Position numbers and translations under genes: made by a program. Positions 9,001 to 13,537 of a stretch of DNA of 13,649 nucleotides are shown piece after piece. The notes under the pieces are model-generated. The model was not told the DNA's origin and searched no databases. It worked only from the letters and a program-made list of their open reading frames with translations. The stretch comes from Chlamydiota bacterium. GTDB lineage: Bacteria; Chlamydiota; Chlamydiia; Chlamydiales; Rhabdochlamydiaceae. Position 1 is the stretch's first letter. The number at the start of each line of letters is the position of its first letter. The stretch lies in contig JAHFTP010000024.1 in assembly GCA_023265495.1 (NCBI GenBank), positions 1 to 13,649 on the forward strand, given 5' to 3'.

Positions 9001-10301
9001 ATTGCCATCTCTGCGCCTCTAAAGACATAGATAAAATACTAGGGCTTCCCGGCATACCACTACTCATAGCTCAAGCCAAACTCCTTCTAGGTCAAACACG
9101 GTTTACAGAGGAAGAAAAGGAAGCACTTATTAGCTGGTATTCTGCGTTGCCACAGAAACAGAAAAGTAACCTCCTCAAAGCATTGCGCGATAAGATGGCT
9201 GTTGATGCAGCAAATTACCTACAAACTATTACAGCACCCGCCTCCACTACAGAGCCTGTTGTACATAGAGATAGCCTGGGTATGCGTGTCTCCAGAACAA
9301 CTACAACTACAACTACTACTACCCGCCCCCGAGCTCAAGCAAAACCTTTAGCAAGCAGATCCTCTGTAGTAAGCTACATTATTCGTACTCCTGAAGATGG
9401 AAACTGTGCTTTGCATGCTATTGTTGATCAGTTAGCGCAAAGAAGGAGAACCAATCCCGATACGGGAAATGCTTATACCCAAGGAGAACTAAGAACTCTA
9501 GCCAGCACCACACTCCGCACAAAGACTGACGAACTCTGGACAGGCTGGATAGCAACTGCTTTATCAGAAATCAGAAGGGATACCACCCTTCCAAATCTTG
9601 TTGTCGATGGAACATTGATCCATGGAAGCACTATTGCAGGATTACTTGATCAAGATACAAATACCGAAGAAGAAAAAATAAGAATGCGAGATTATTATGC
9701 CGCCTATATCTCTGCGGACAGAAAATGGCTCGACACTCCCTCCCTGCTTGCAATTGCTGATGCATTAGATGTGCAAATGGCCATTGTGCGAGGAAATCCG
9801 GGGAATGATGCTATAGAGGAAAAATTCCCTTCCTCAGAAATCGATCCGGACAGCTGCCTATTTATTCATTATAATGGATCCAAAATAAGAGGAGGAGGCA
9901 ACCACTATCAGAGTGTCGATCTACGTCAGGCAGCGCAAATAGATAGGCTTGTAAGAGAGAACAAAGACAGAGCCTTAAGAGACTTTGCGCAGCATATAGA
10001 AAGGGATGTAGTAAACAAAGTGACTATACAGCTACGGGAACTAAATAGATTGGAAACACCTGAGGAAGTCGTCGAATCTAAGAAGAGCTCTATAAAAAGA
10101 AACCTCCAAGACTTGAAAGAGAACAATAGAGCAGCTTTTGCAGCTCTATGTATCATTATGGAGACTACTGCTGCTGCCATCACAGATGAAGCAGCTATAG
10201 ACAATCTAAAAGAATTGGTATACACAGGCTTATTCACAAGTAGAACCCTTTCTACTAATTGGGTAGAGCTTGAAGCTCAGATCAGAGCAAGCATGGTATA
10301 A
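3..10301 (+). CDS. Giant DUF3638/DUF3645 helicase-like ATPase fused to a C-terminal OTU cysteine protease (5' end open)
   Basis: Residues are counted from the first Met at 33. The frame is open to the left edge and no Shine-Dalgarno precedes that Met, so the start probably lies outside the window. Seen: residues 1-1930 are mostly helical, with a Glu6 run at 591-596 and a TPR-like pair near 1121-1150. The helicase-like core has Walker A MGLGKSS (1962-1968), Walker B FLVDEPDE (2129-2136), a DUF3645-like block (about 2303-2340), FAGSSGT (2432-2438), DTRGTDFK (2580-2587) and QGIWRLRG (2608-2615). A coiled-coil-like insert of about 65 residues lies between Walker A and B. Gln/Glu-rich (about 2840-2860) and Thr9 (3089-3097) linkers precede an OTU domain (about 3113-3300) with DGNC (Cys3125), Trp3232 and NHY (His3291). 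Known: DUF3638 proteins are large P-loop proteins without a settled function; chlamydial OTU proteins such as ChlaOTU remove host ubiquitin. Inferred: a secreted deubiquitinase with an ATP-driven module. Confidence 0.9.
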   Translation, partial: ALLLSLFPKAMRRGIDKDLPTWTPSETDWQTFFHSTTSTEHLKPILRTAQLGWLAAKADLSQSDCSLLSLYDYMPDLIQIYRTLQLDIHLEPSFDPSLAEKTKYILSYIEHQSGGALHVSGGKGSGFQHKILRFDNHYKDARALTEYYHHLHLLTSADGTQPCPSAPPRLAELDERRFSQQFAYDDASLLSSSLIDWKRQEFFVQCTLHPEHTLYLAFPSIPRASLWFTQKVSEARQGLRDPNDEEELTKAIQAAQAQDLRQNLRAIEGRLQFDCVASNLSEPGQNPHTTIKVHAGESEAGGFYYYPWGLPGELGAWTPAVNPDVEGPLDGSTLPELLMPTFEKPITLTDYSTSLPHSPMPPRIQVSSKQLAIWATESPSLELGDPVYEVLLSSLNPVSSKGIIACFDFIRAHPDKLENPLIQDHLSHCIYRSDFLNSCFYTETEPLADFIKTLPELIATAKKKNNIQTASFLMHLSERLRDQARRTQEDIATLRRENCTNLDSLGSTTHNIRHKWCPDERESLQALIASSDDSIERIRNACPEDHRKDLTAVITKCRGKPSQSVGKKDRETMRTLLQIPLPDNIREQSEELRKQIAEKKEEEEEEANFLIANRISFAIDRLKKELEQLLLPYSPGLSELVESLNEINHALSEITSQNTDIPQRDKLLSGIEHHLSEILSPTSPSDKSWLLQQVRSTTPTMGTLRAGLYLLLSYDETTLAGLPAGELTQLLSLWQCISDSSSSLPCIGLLQAVYKKMEEVILPAVDARLRGDNDLQQKILSSLTQINSLLWIPVAGEEYVYHIPSANGRDEIARINLRTGEVLSTSTLTRSGASKEYRRNLPVEILDDPHYIQVFGNNAFKCSLQNTGTQHIYTFLLGGKECQIAYDPIARTISRISREFGTQWHDHVMTSSTGEDSNITQLLQSHGFWLNRDHPELGYLILEDLTKHKSDSTLLEDRTTLRLSLTADQKLLKVTTADGKKEVCTDTAKSLTSVIHCCHESDVLFLRSPDSSTIDEILFLKENFRLQREGTRWVPSNKEVGWSVALDPPAELVERFGQGYDQYMLPLVKNAGIPGKEEYELRLWPHEILPATRDSAGTVHFTHNKIPPTSVLSQQITISIDSQGQMHTSHAGFLYLALICQSQGKIEEATYYLEQMSGPRAFQDKGQAALFTYLSDQLLSLPIQTDLSAACLLKAHLATTIIKKEQYKIREFQELDWEQYQAKTERILTLCERYQTFIAKPGKEDSLVRSLLLLTNKETDELLSIQSMAIETMLKLPTSRAAQPRPILQAPKTASNEVMLPFILLMQQPDPKMTLETWQRSGMPLTAELLRNFWSYWQLIQTTSITPEQLLPLFQTIPADVDPALRDSIDLARKCLIELAMLAKQDRGTITSLRPPDKKIFSSLAKLLSQSAPIRTGFFAPIQRLLDARALALHETSKQQALRACQEQFRSLFTQFGTIFPGKQALFLDAEMPSVEELETTYTLGELEEKITDSALPPPEKKLYMGAIASIRASGGSAEGKLSKTKFLKTLHDARVPVTAKRFEARTAERIAQLENALLRSAAPESDGVSVKSTFLPIDLTQFSEQFDNKKTLREQFFSKGFYRLSPSEITITESFLHATPKQKRIFLEQYQNISQGRSPDPRAIKSLEHRLIQLLTQALEIPQENLPQNTSNIKDFITALNTAYEEAISSRETQTITEHCDKLLAACPEISSKTDCMAAHGREGKRAGIKEVAKKRKDDIEQAKTGVITMHSLPRLEQTLQDEVSYLAAHLEQRQSAILAEIEPFAERLGLFTQFSRRELFGDKEIFHAILDLYQNGGLNKISDPTKQAALEQKITEFLIIGTKLHLYENVLDAQAGSLTQLKALFPSIHKLEEQIADLRAHNQPFIGAQAKLDVLIKEWKSTSNAILSKIDRANDALFFCNTESKQLVDQEITRPMLVFSYRQKIGMRDEQRTMIKTLLDDPHALVELRMGLGKSSVIFPLVASLLADRKGTLPVVVFTEELVEQSRKDLDKRAYEFSFRRSPSLSARELSEEYKTLLELKSAGKFIVTTVNRLAALKNKFHEQNKVFAEKREQHKAKETALTLERAKSESDRNPDLIASLESEGEALFDQVVELSNQLLYLRKIHSLLFANADTRFLVDEPDEVLSILSEQNYADGQPQNISTTTFDVGEMLFQRLFNEESATPEISVLRNAFLENTQASLSEEALQAAMESLADKAIDAFLRDPLNQAGMQGAELSDDDRASLRAFLADSKGPNGTPAPRPNIASLPDAGTSQAIHIAATRFWLTKTLPLISRKSYGSDFGISADGFSVTPRKEEREKLNTKFGQEAELTAYHFLAYMKEGITSESFFETLLREIASTASAESEDGDKRWTTWLTTLQRTPPNTDIHTLFTRYRASTQEGRNLRAGSLRYIMQNGNWIRFNQHQITCRAGDVVGDCKFAGSSGTVGESRYTLNPSFTGASENVEPDRIAGDLLMRLSDMDLEGINAAIETPFSDSFTQMQSLLADSACKAIINLGSTSPGETTLTIIDRLRQTSQGRNKQFIFIHPEEKTAYIWHPGSAKPQRFDKVRDAKAVDPSKCIYYFAQADTRGTDFKIPPGYGALITGPTTTSTQMAQGIWRLRGLGIEHSAKYFIHTSIAKRINPSYDPSNPAVIQVKDVIQDIDNQTIREQSFLNVKAQASRAESIARMHMEKALLDPRDDQLQSFLELRDLSNTKEREAFLARVDVEVSLFEATKSYFFSSREMDYAPYYESARDLPTTEYIEQTYKKKRDAVATTKSDLTTKLTEISSTDEKAKARLAASIERCQKAADAIDEAKNTFGSSAEMHRKHLPPTMATNASLDSGSESEIQQEQQMEQQMQQMLATETTSAIRRVKREPPAAEIVRPGGIGSFAKTPPEMGMTLEDFCLTRPTPFADCGLSEGLLLSLDFSQLFNELNSQGRQLAYLYIVETTPSSDDPDKKEPLLCLGTHLDLDFWWTTIDPTPNSAILYSLNPRDGNCHLCASKDIDKILGLPGIPLLIAQAKLLLGQTRFTEEEKEALISWYSALPQKQKSNLLKALRDKMAVDAANYLQTITAPASTTEPVVHRDSLGMRVSRTTTTTTTTTRPRAQAKPLASRSSVVSYIIRTPEDGNCALHAIVDQLAQRRRTNPDTGNAYTQGELRTLASTTLRTKTDELWTGWIATALSEIRRDTTLPNLVVDGTLIHGSTIAGLLDQDTNTEEEKIRMRDYYAAYISADRKWLDTPSLLAIADALDVQMAIVRGNPGNDAIEEKFPSSEIDPDSCLFIHYNGSKIRGGGNHYQSVDLRQAAQIDRLVRENKDRALRDFAQHIERDVVNKVTIQLRELNRLETPEEVVESKKSSIKRNLQDLKENNRAAFAALCIIMETTAAAITDEAAIDNLKELVYTGLFTSRTLSTNWVELEAQIRASMV
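1803..1820 (+). repeat. (GAA)6 trinucleotide run encoding Glu6
   Basis: Six GAA codons in a row encode Glu591-596 inside a Lys/Glu-rich, probably coiled-coil segment of the giant protein. Copy-number change would lengthen the helix without shifting the frame. Confidence 0.9.
5820..8200 (+). other. Helicase-like ATPase core of the giant protein (DUF3638 + DUF3645 regions)
   Basis: This region encodes residues ~1930-2720. Motifs occur in superfamily-2 order: a Q-motif-like stretch (GMRDEQ), then Walker A (G1963-x-G-K-S1967), a DExD-like Walker B (D2132-E-P-D2135), a motif-III-like SSGT (2435-2438), TRGTD (2581-2585, the motif V position), and Q2608 with R2612 and R2614 (motif VI position, candidate arginine fingers). 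The FGQEAELTAYHFLAYMKEGI segment starting at F2317 matches my recollection of the DUF3645 pattern. All key residues for ATP binding and hydrolysis are visible, so the engine looks active. Whether it moves on nucleic acid or remodels protein cannot be read from the sequence. Confidence 0.78.
9297..9323 (+). repeat. ACN codon run encoding Thr9 linker before the OTU domain
   Basis: Nine threonine codons (mostly alternating aca/act) encode residues 3089-3097, followed by a Pro/Arg/Ala/Ser-rich stretch. The OTU domain begins about 16 residues later. This reads as a flexible interdomain linker. Confidence 0.85.
9369..9935 (+). other. OTU-family cysteine protease (predicted deubiquitinase) domain
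   Basis: This region encodes residues ~3113-3301. The OTU signature is complete: TPEDGNCALHA with nucleophile Cys3125 and upstream Asp3122, a central WLDTPSLLAIADAL helix (Trp3232 onward), and a C-terminal GGGNHYQSV strand with catalytic His3291 preceded by Asn3290. Size and order fit the OTU fold. About 120 mostly helical residues follow to the stop. Known family role: cleavage of ubiquitin chains or related isopeptide bonds, usually on host targets when encoded by intracellular bacteria. Linkage preference cannot be read from sequence. Confidence 0.85.
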
Positions 10302-10315
10302 GATTTCTTGCATCT

Positions 10316-10357
10316 GTACAATCGGCCAACCTATTCCCCCATGTGGACGGGTTGTAC
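10316..10357 (+). terminator. Possible weak terminator hairpin after the giant gene
   Basis: The arms GTACAATC (10316-10323) and GGTTGTAC (10350-10357) pair with one T-G wobble, and an inner CCA/TGG adds three pairs. The tail is pyrimidine-rich (TCTTCTCCT) rather than a clean T run, so termination efficiency is uncertain. It starts 15 nt after the stop codon of the giant gene, as expected for an end-of-transcript signal. Confidence 0.4.
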
Positions 10358-10381
10358 TCTTCTCCTAACATCTACAGAAAA

Positions 10382-10435
10382 TTTGTTTAAGAGCACATTT
10401 TTTTTGGATTGCGCAAAAAAACCTCTGTAAACAAA
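10382..10435. repeat. Long imperfect inverted repeat (hairpin) in the AT-rich spacer
   Basis: TTTGTTTA-AGAG (10382-10393) pairs with CTCT-g-TAAACAAA (10423-10435) with one bulged G. Inside it, T7 (10398-10404) pairs with A7 (10415-10421) around a GC-containing loop. No gene lies inside. It could be a transcript-end structure or a protein-binding site. There is no T run directly after it on the + strand. Confidence 0.55.
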
Positions 10436-10444
10436 ATCTATTCT

Positions 10445-10494
10445 GTAAAATGTTTATCAGTAAAATTTTTCCCATAAAACATCGAACATTTTAC
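10445..10494. repeat. Perfect 10-bp inverted repeat with 30-nt spacer
   Basis: GTAAAATGTT (10445-10454) and AACATTTTAC (10485-10494) are exact reverse complements. They lie about 45 nt upstream of the candidate -35 box of the LRR gene. A further GTAAAAT occurs between the arms at 10460. The arrangement suggests a regulator-binding region or cruciform; no known operator is recognised. Confidence 0.55.
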
Positions 10495-10539
10495 TACGAA
10501 GAAATGAATATTTAAATCGCAGATAGAAAATACTTAGCG

Positions 10540-10568
10540 TTGATTTAATATATTTATGTAAATAAAAT
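10540..10568 (+). promoter_or_regulatory. Candidate housekeeping-sigma promoter of the LRR gene
   Basis: TTGATT (10540-10545) matches the -35 consensus at 4 of 6 positions and TAAAAT (10563-10568) matches the -10 at 5 of 6, with an ideal 17-nt spacer. The predicted start near 10575 gives a leader of about 43 nt. The AT-rich background makes chance matches fairly likely, but spacing and position fit. Confidence 0.5.
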
Positions 10569-10571
10569 CAT

Positions 10572-10594
10572 ATCGTAAAACATATGAATACGAT
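10572..10594. promoter_or_regulatory. Small inverted repeat at the predicted transcription start
   Basis: ATCGTA (10572-10577) and TACGAT (10589-10594) are exact reverse complements around a CATATG centre, just downstream of the candidate -10. It could be an operator or a leader hairpin. It also contains TAAAACAT (10576-10583), a direct repeat of the same octamer at 10475-10482. Confidence 0.35.
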
Positions 10595-10602
10595 TTGATA
10601 AC

Positions 10603-10610
10603 AAAGGGGG
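10603..10610 (+). promoter_or_regulatory. Strong ribosome binding site of the LRR gene
   Basis: AAAGGGGG lies 7 nt before the ATG at 10618 and fixes that start. The other nearby ATG (10613) is out of frame and too close to the site. Confidence 0.75.
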
Positions 10611-10617
10611 AAATGCT

Positions 10618-11718
10618 ATGGCAACAAGATCCACCACCTCATTATCTGCAGAGGATTTTCCTCATGTAGTGCGCCAAGTTGAACAAGCTACAGAGAGCTT
10701 TTATCAAACAAACCCCAAATTTCATATTTCAAAAGACAGTTTTACTCTAAAAACCCCTACTCTTATTGAAAGACTATTTACCGGTGTGAGAATGGCAGCT
10801 CCGTCACCTGTAGAAGATTTTTTAACAACCTGCTCTGCCGACAGATTAGAAAGGTGTTTATCCCAACCTCTTTTTTTAGCTACTTATGCTCGCCTTCACA
10901 GAGAAGAAGAGACGGAATTGGAGCCAAAATGGCAAGAACACCTTAGGAAAATGTGCCCAGGCGTTGTTCTAGGAACAACCCCTGCAAAGCAATTATTTAT
11001 AAATAAATTTTTTGAGGCTAGTTTAGAAAGAGCTTATGGGGATGTATCAAGAATACCAGCTAGCGACCTAGCCCTCTTAGCGGACAGTAGAAGTCAAATT
11101 AACACTATAGAATTTATAAATTCCCCGTTAATAAAAGATGCAACCGTAGATAGCCTTAGTTCCTTATTTCCCACGGTAATAAAGCTTTCTTTGGTTGCCT
11201 GTCATGGCCTCACAAAAAAAAGCATACAAAGAGCTATTAAGACCCATCCGGAACTAGAGGCTCTCTGCTTAAGCGGAATCCAAATCGATCATGACGTAAT
11301 GAAAACAATTCAGTCAACTTGCCGAAGTTTAACTACTTTAGACTTAAGATTTATTGAACCTGATGTAAGTGCAGAAGATATAATACGAATAGTGCAAGCA
11401 AACCCCCGCCTTTCAAAAATTGATCTCACTGGTATCATAGACCTATCTGAGGAACAACTTGACCGAATCATTTCAAGTGCACCAAACCTTAGGTCATTAA
11501 CCTTAGCCCACATAGACACTCTATCACCAAGAATATTAGATAAACTCGCCTCTATTGAACATCTCACCATAAATGAGTGCTCTCAGTTTACTGATGAAAC
11601 GGTCAATGATTGCAGAGTAGAAGGCTCCAAGCTGACAAGACTTGAGATATACAGCCACAAGCTAACACGCGAGCATATAGAGCAAATCAGACTAAAATTC
11701 CCTTACTTAAGGGACTAA
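10618..11718 (+). CDS. Leucine-rich-repeat protein, 366 aa, putative protein-binding effector
   Basis: Residues 1-160 form an unrecognised, mostly helical N-terminal part with no clear signal peptide or membrane segment; I looked for an F-box and did not see one. Residues 161-363 are eight LRR units of about 22-27 residues in the pattern L-x-x-L-x-L-x(4-6)-I/L, followed by a helix ending near Pro. Examples begin at 187 (VIKLSLVACHGLTKKSIQ), 265 (LSKIDLTGIIDLSEEQLD) and 313 (IEHLTINECSQFTDETV). Unit length and the long helical side resemble the RNI/FBXL-like (cysteine-containing) LRR subclass of eukaryotes and intracellular bacteria. Repeats run to three residues before the stop, so there is no C-terminal cap. 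LRR arrays bind proteins; the target is unknown. The gene has its own promoter candidate and strong RBS, follows the giant gene by 316 nt, and converges on the next gene. Confidence 0.88.
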   Translation: MATRSTTSLSAEDFPHVVRQVEQATESFYQTNPKFHISKDSFTLKTPTLIERLFTGVRMAAPSPVEDFLTTCSADRLERCLSQPLFLATYARLHREEETELEPKWQEHLRKMCPGVVLGTTPAKQLFINKFFEASLERAYGDVSRIPASDLALLADSRSQINTIEFINSPLIKDATVDSLSSLFPTVIKLSLVACHGLTKKSIQRAIKTHPELEALCLSGIQIDHDVMKTIQSTCRSLTTLDLRFIEPDVSAEDIIRIVQANPRLSKIDLTGIIDLSEEQLDRIISSAPNLRSLTLAHIDTLSPRILDKLASIEHLTINECSQFTDETVNDCRVEGSKLTRLEIYSHKLTREHIEQIRLKFPYLRD

Positions 11719-11725
11719 CTCCTTC

Positions 11726-11754
11726 AGCAGACCTAGCAAGACGTTAGGCCTGCT
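11726..11754. terminator. Hairpin shared by the convergent gene ends
   Basis: AGCAGACCTA (11726-11735) pairs with TAGGCCTGCT (11745-11754) over a 9-nt loop. The single mismatch (A-C) in the + transcript becomes a G-U pair in the - transcript, so the stem is fully paired for the minus-strand gene, whose stop codon (11744-11746) lies at the loop edge. Neither side has a long U tract, so this is at best a weak or factor-assisted terminator. Confidence 0.4.
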
Positions 11755-13445
11755 TTGCTCGTATGAGCACTTTTTCTCCTTCGAAGACAAGTGATAGGTG
11801 CAAGATACGGGTGATGCCGCGTGAGACAAGTTCTTCGTCATATTTTTTATCTTGGATCTGTTTTAGAGCGGAGGCGGCAGCAGTTTCGAGATCCATTTTT
11901 TCAAAACGATCGATTCTCTTAAACTCTAGCACTATCCCTAGCCCTTTTACGTCTTTGGGTATGAGCATGACATCGTATCTTCCGTAGCCGCTTTCTCTAT
12001 TAGACCTCACTTCGTAACTCTCTCCTAGGCCGACGAGCATTCCTAAGATGAAGGCGTGATAGATTTTCTCCGGCTGGTCAGAAGCTACGTCGAAGACGCT
12101 CACGGAGGCGAGCAAGAACTCTTGAAAGATCTTAGAAAAAGTATCTATATCTCCTTTCGTAAGGCTCTGCAGAAGCAGGCAGTATTTGGATTCATGGATG
12201 CTTTTTTCAAACCAGTCTATGACCATCGATCTATAAAGGTGCAACACCTCTTCATTAGGAATACGCAGACGGGAGGGGGAGCCGGGGGCAGTGGGACCGG
12301 CCTCCGTAGTCAAATACCCACTAAATAGGAGCAGCGACCATACGGCATTGGGACCTTTGGCAAGGTCTGCAAAAATAAGACCTTCTTCGATATTTTTTTC
12401 TATCACTCCACCTTTTAATAACTCTTCGATATCAGCTTTAAAGTCCTCAGAGCCTTGGGCAATAAGTCCGCGCATAAGAGCATTATCGCAACTATTTACC
12501 CAATAAGGAGCCAAATCACCTTCTTCCCTCAGGTATTTTATAACAGACCAAGGATTATAAATACCTCTGCAAGATCCGATGCGATAGCCATCATACCACT
12601 GCCTCATTTGAAGAAGATTAGCTTCTAGATGATGTTCTTTTACGAGTTCTTTTACCTCCTCTTCAAGAAGGCCAAACTTATCACAAAAAGCATCTTGTAA
12701 AACGGTGTAGGTACTAAGATTATTAAATCCGGAGAAGATATTTGCCATTGGGATGCTAACAGCCCCTGTTAGTACTCCTCGCTCTAACGAGCTGTTGTCT
12801 TTGAGGCCTGCAGAGAGCCAGTTTATAAAAAAAGAGATCCATACATCATAGTATCCTCCCACGTAGGCCGCATAAGCTGGAGTGTCATAGTCATCGACAA
12901 GAACGATAACTCGTTTTTTGTGGTAGCGATGCAGACATTGTGTGAGGAGAAGAAGACTGTATGTATATAGAGTTTGACTTCCTTCTTCGCGAAGGATTTG
13001 GAGATACTTCTTTTTTTCTTCTACATGTAGAGTGTCCCCCTCTAAAAGATATCTATGACGATTGTATTCGCCAGCCACTAAGCTGCGAATTGAGGCATAA
13101 GCTTGCTCCCATGAGGAATGTCTTACCGCTTTTAACGAGAGAAAAATGACAGGAAACTGCCCTTGCAGAGCCATAAAGTTAGGCTCTTTTTCAATTTTTA
13201 AGCCTTTAAATAAATAGCCGGTATCGTGAGCCGTTTTTTCAAAGAAGTAACGGATCATAGAAAGGTTTAACGTTTTCCCAAAGAGTTCCATACGTGTGAA
13301 GAGGATTACTTCGTCACCTCTTTCTAGCAGTTCTTTTATGAGCAGTGATTTATCGATATAGGAATAGTTTTCTTCAATAATTTCTTTAAAATCACTGATG
13401 CCGACTGATGCCGATAGACAGTCGTTTTTCCGTGGGTGTTTTCAT
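11744..13445 (-). pseudogene. AAA-ATPase-like / PD-(D/E)XK nuclease-domain protein, frameshifted near the N-terminus
   Basis: The natural start is the ATG at 13445 (MKTPTEKRLSIGIS). The frame then hits TGA at 13394-13392 because of a 10-bp tandem duplication. Removing one copy joins DFKEIIEENYSYIDKS in frame to the rest and gives 563 residues, normal for the family. The long downstream frame has its first ATG only at 13291, inside the P-loop region and without a ribosome site. No ATG, GTG or TTG lies between that Met and the upstream in-frame stop. In the rebuilt protein the P-loop is TRMELFGKT (47-55), Walker B is VIVLVDDYDTP (first Asp 181), and a C-terminal PDDEXK_9-like nuclease has D488 (YDVMLIP) and E504-F-K506. 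The family expects RPRRFGKT and DEYDTP, so the ATPase motifs also deviate. Known: these are multicopy genes of unsettled role. Likely a pseudogene, possibly a switchable one. Confidence 0.85.
13394..13413. repeat. Exact 10-bp tandem duplication causing a +1 frameshift
   Basis: ACTGATGCCG occurs twice, back to back (13394-13403 and 13404-13413), and the period extends one more base. On the coding (minus) strand this repeats CGGCATCAGT. Ten bases shift the frame by one. Deleting one copy restores SIGIS-DFKEIIEE, the expected family N-terminus. Confidence 0.95.
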
Positions 13446-13478
13446 AGATTACCCGAGATAGGTAGTTTGGTTAGCAGT

Positions 13479-13508
13479 ATTATAATGCACAAAAAAAAAG
13501 CCCTTCAA
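13479..13508 (-). promoter_or_regulatory. Candidate promoter of the AAA/PD-(D/E)XK gene, overlapping the rRNA terminator
   Basis: On the minus strand a perfect TATAAT (13484-13479) is preceded, at an 18-nt spacing, by TTGAAG (13508-13503, 4 of 6 to the -35 consensus). The -35 lies in the terminator stem of the 5S gene. Predicted transcript start is near 13472, about 27 nt before the natural ATG at 13445. No strong Shine-Dalgarno is visible; only GGG at about -9 to -7. Confidence 0.45.
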
Positions 13509-13527
13509 ACCGTAAGATCTGAAGGGC
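13491..13527 (-). terminator. Intrinsic terminator of the rRNA operon
   Basis: Read on the minus strand, GCCCTTCA (13527-13520) pairs with TGAAGGGC (13507-13500) over a 12-nt loop and is followed at once by nine T (13499-13491). This is a textbook Rho-independent terminator, starting roughly 10 nt after the 3' end of the 5S gene. Confidence 0.92.
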
Positions 13528-13537
13528 ATGAATAAAA

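Noticed and set aside
8985..9020. A second DGNC motif (Asp2988-Cys2991) 134 residues before the OTU active site, suggesting a tandem OTU domain.
   Set aside because: It is followed by HLCA rather than the OTU helix. No Trp-rich helix or His-bearing strand follows at the right distance, and it lies in a block that belongs with the helicase-protein C-terminal region. Best explained as coincidence.
10302..10617. A small RNA or short peptide gene in the spacer.
   Set aside because: Only very short frames are present (for example ATG at 10504 with a stop after three codons). The hairpins lack a terminator T run in the right place for a clear small RNA.
11744..13291. Treating the minus-strand frame from the ATG at 13291 as an intact 515-residue gene.
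   Set aside because: Coding sequence typical of the family continues 48 codons upstream of that Met, the Met lies inside the P-loop region, and it has no ribosome site. The frame break is explained by the 10-bp duplication.
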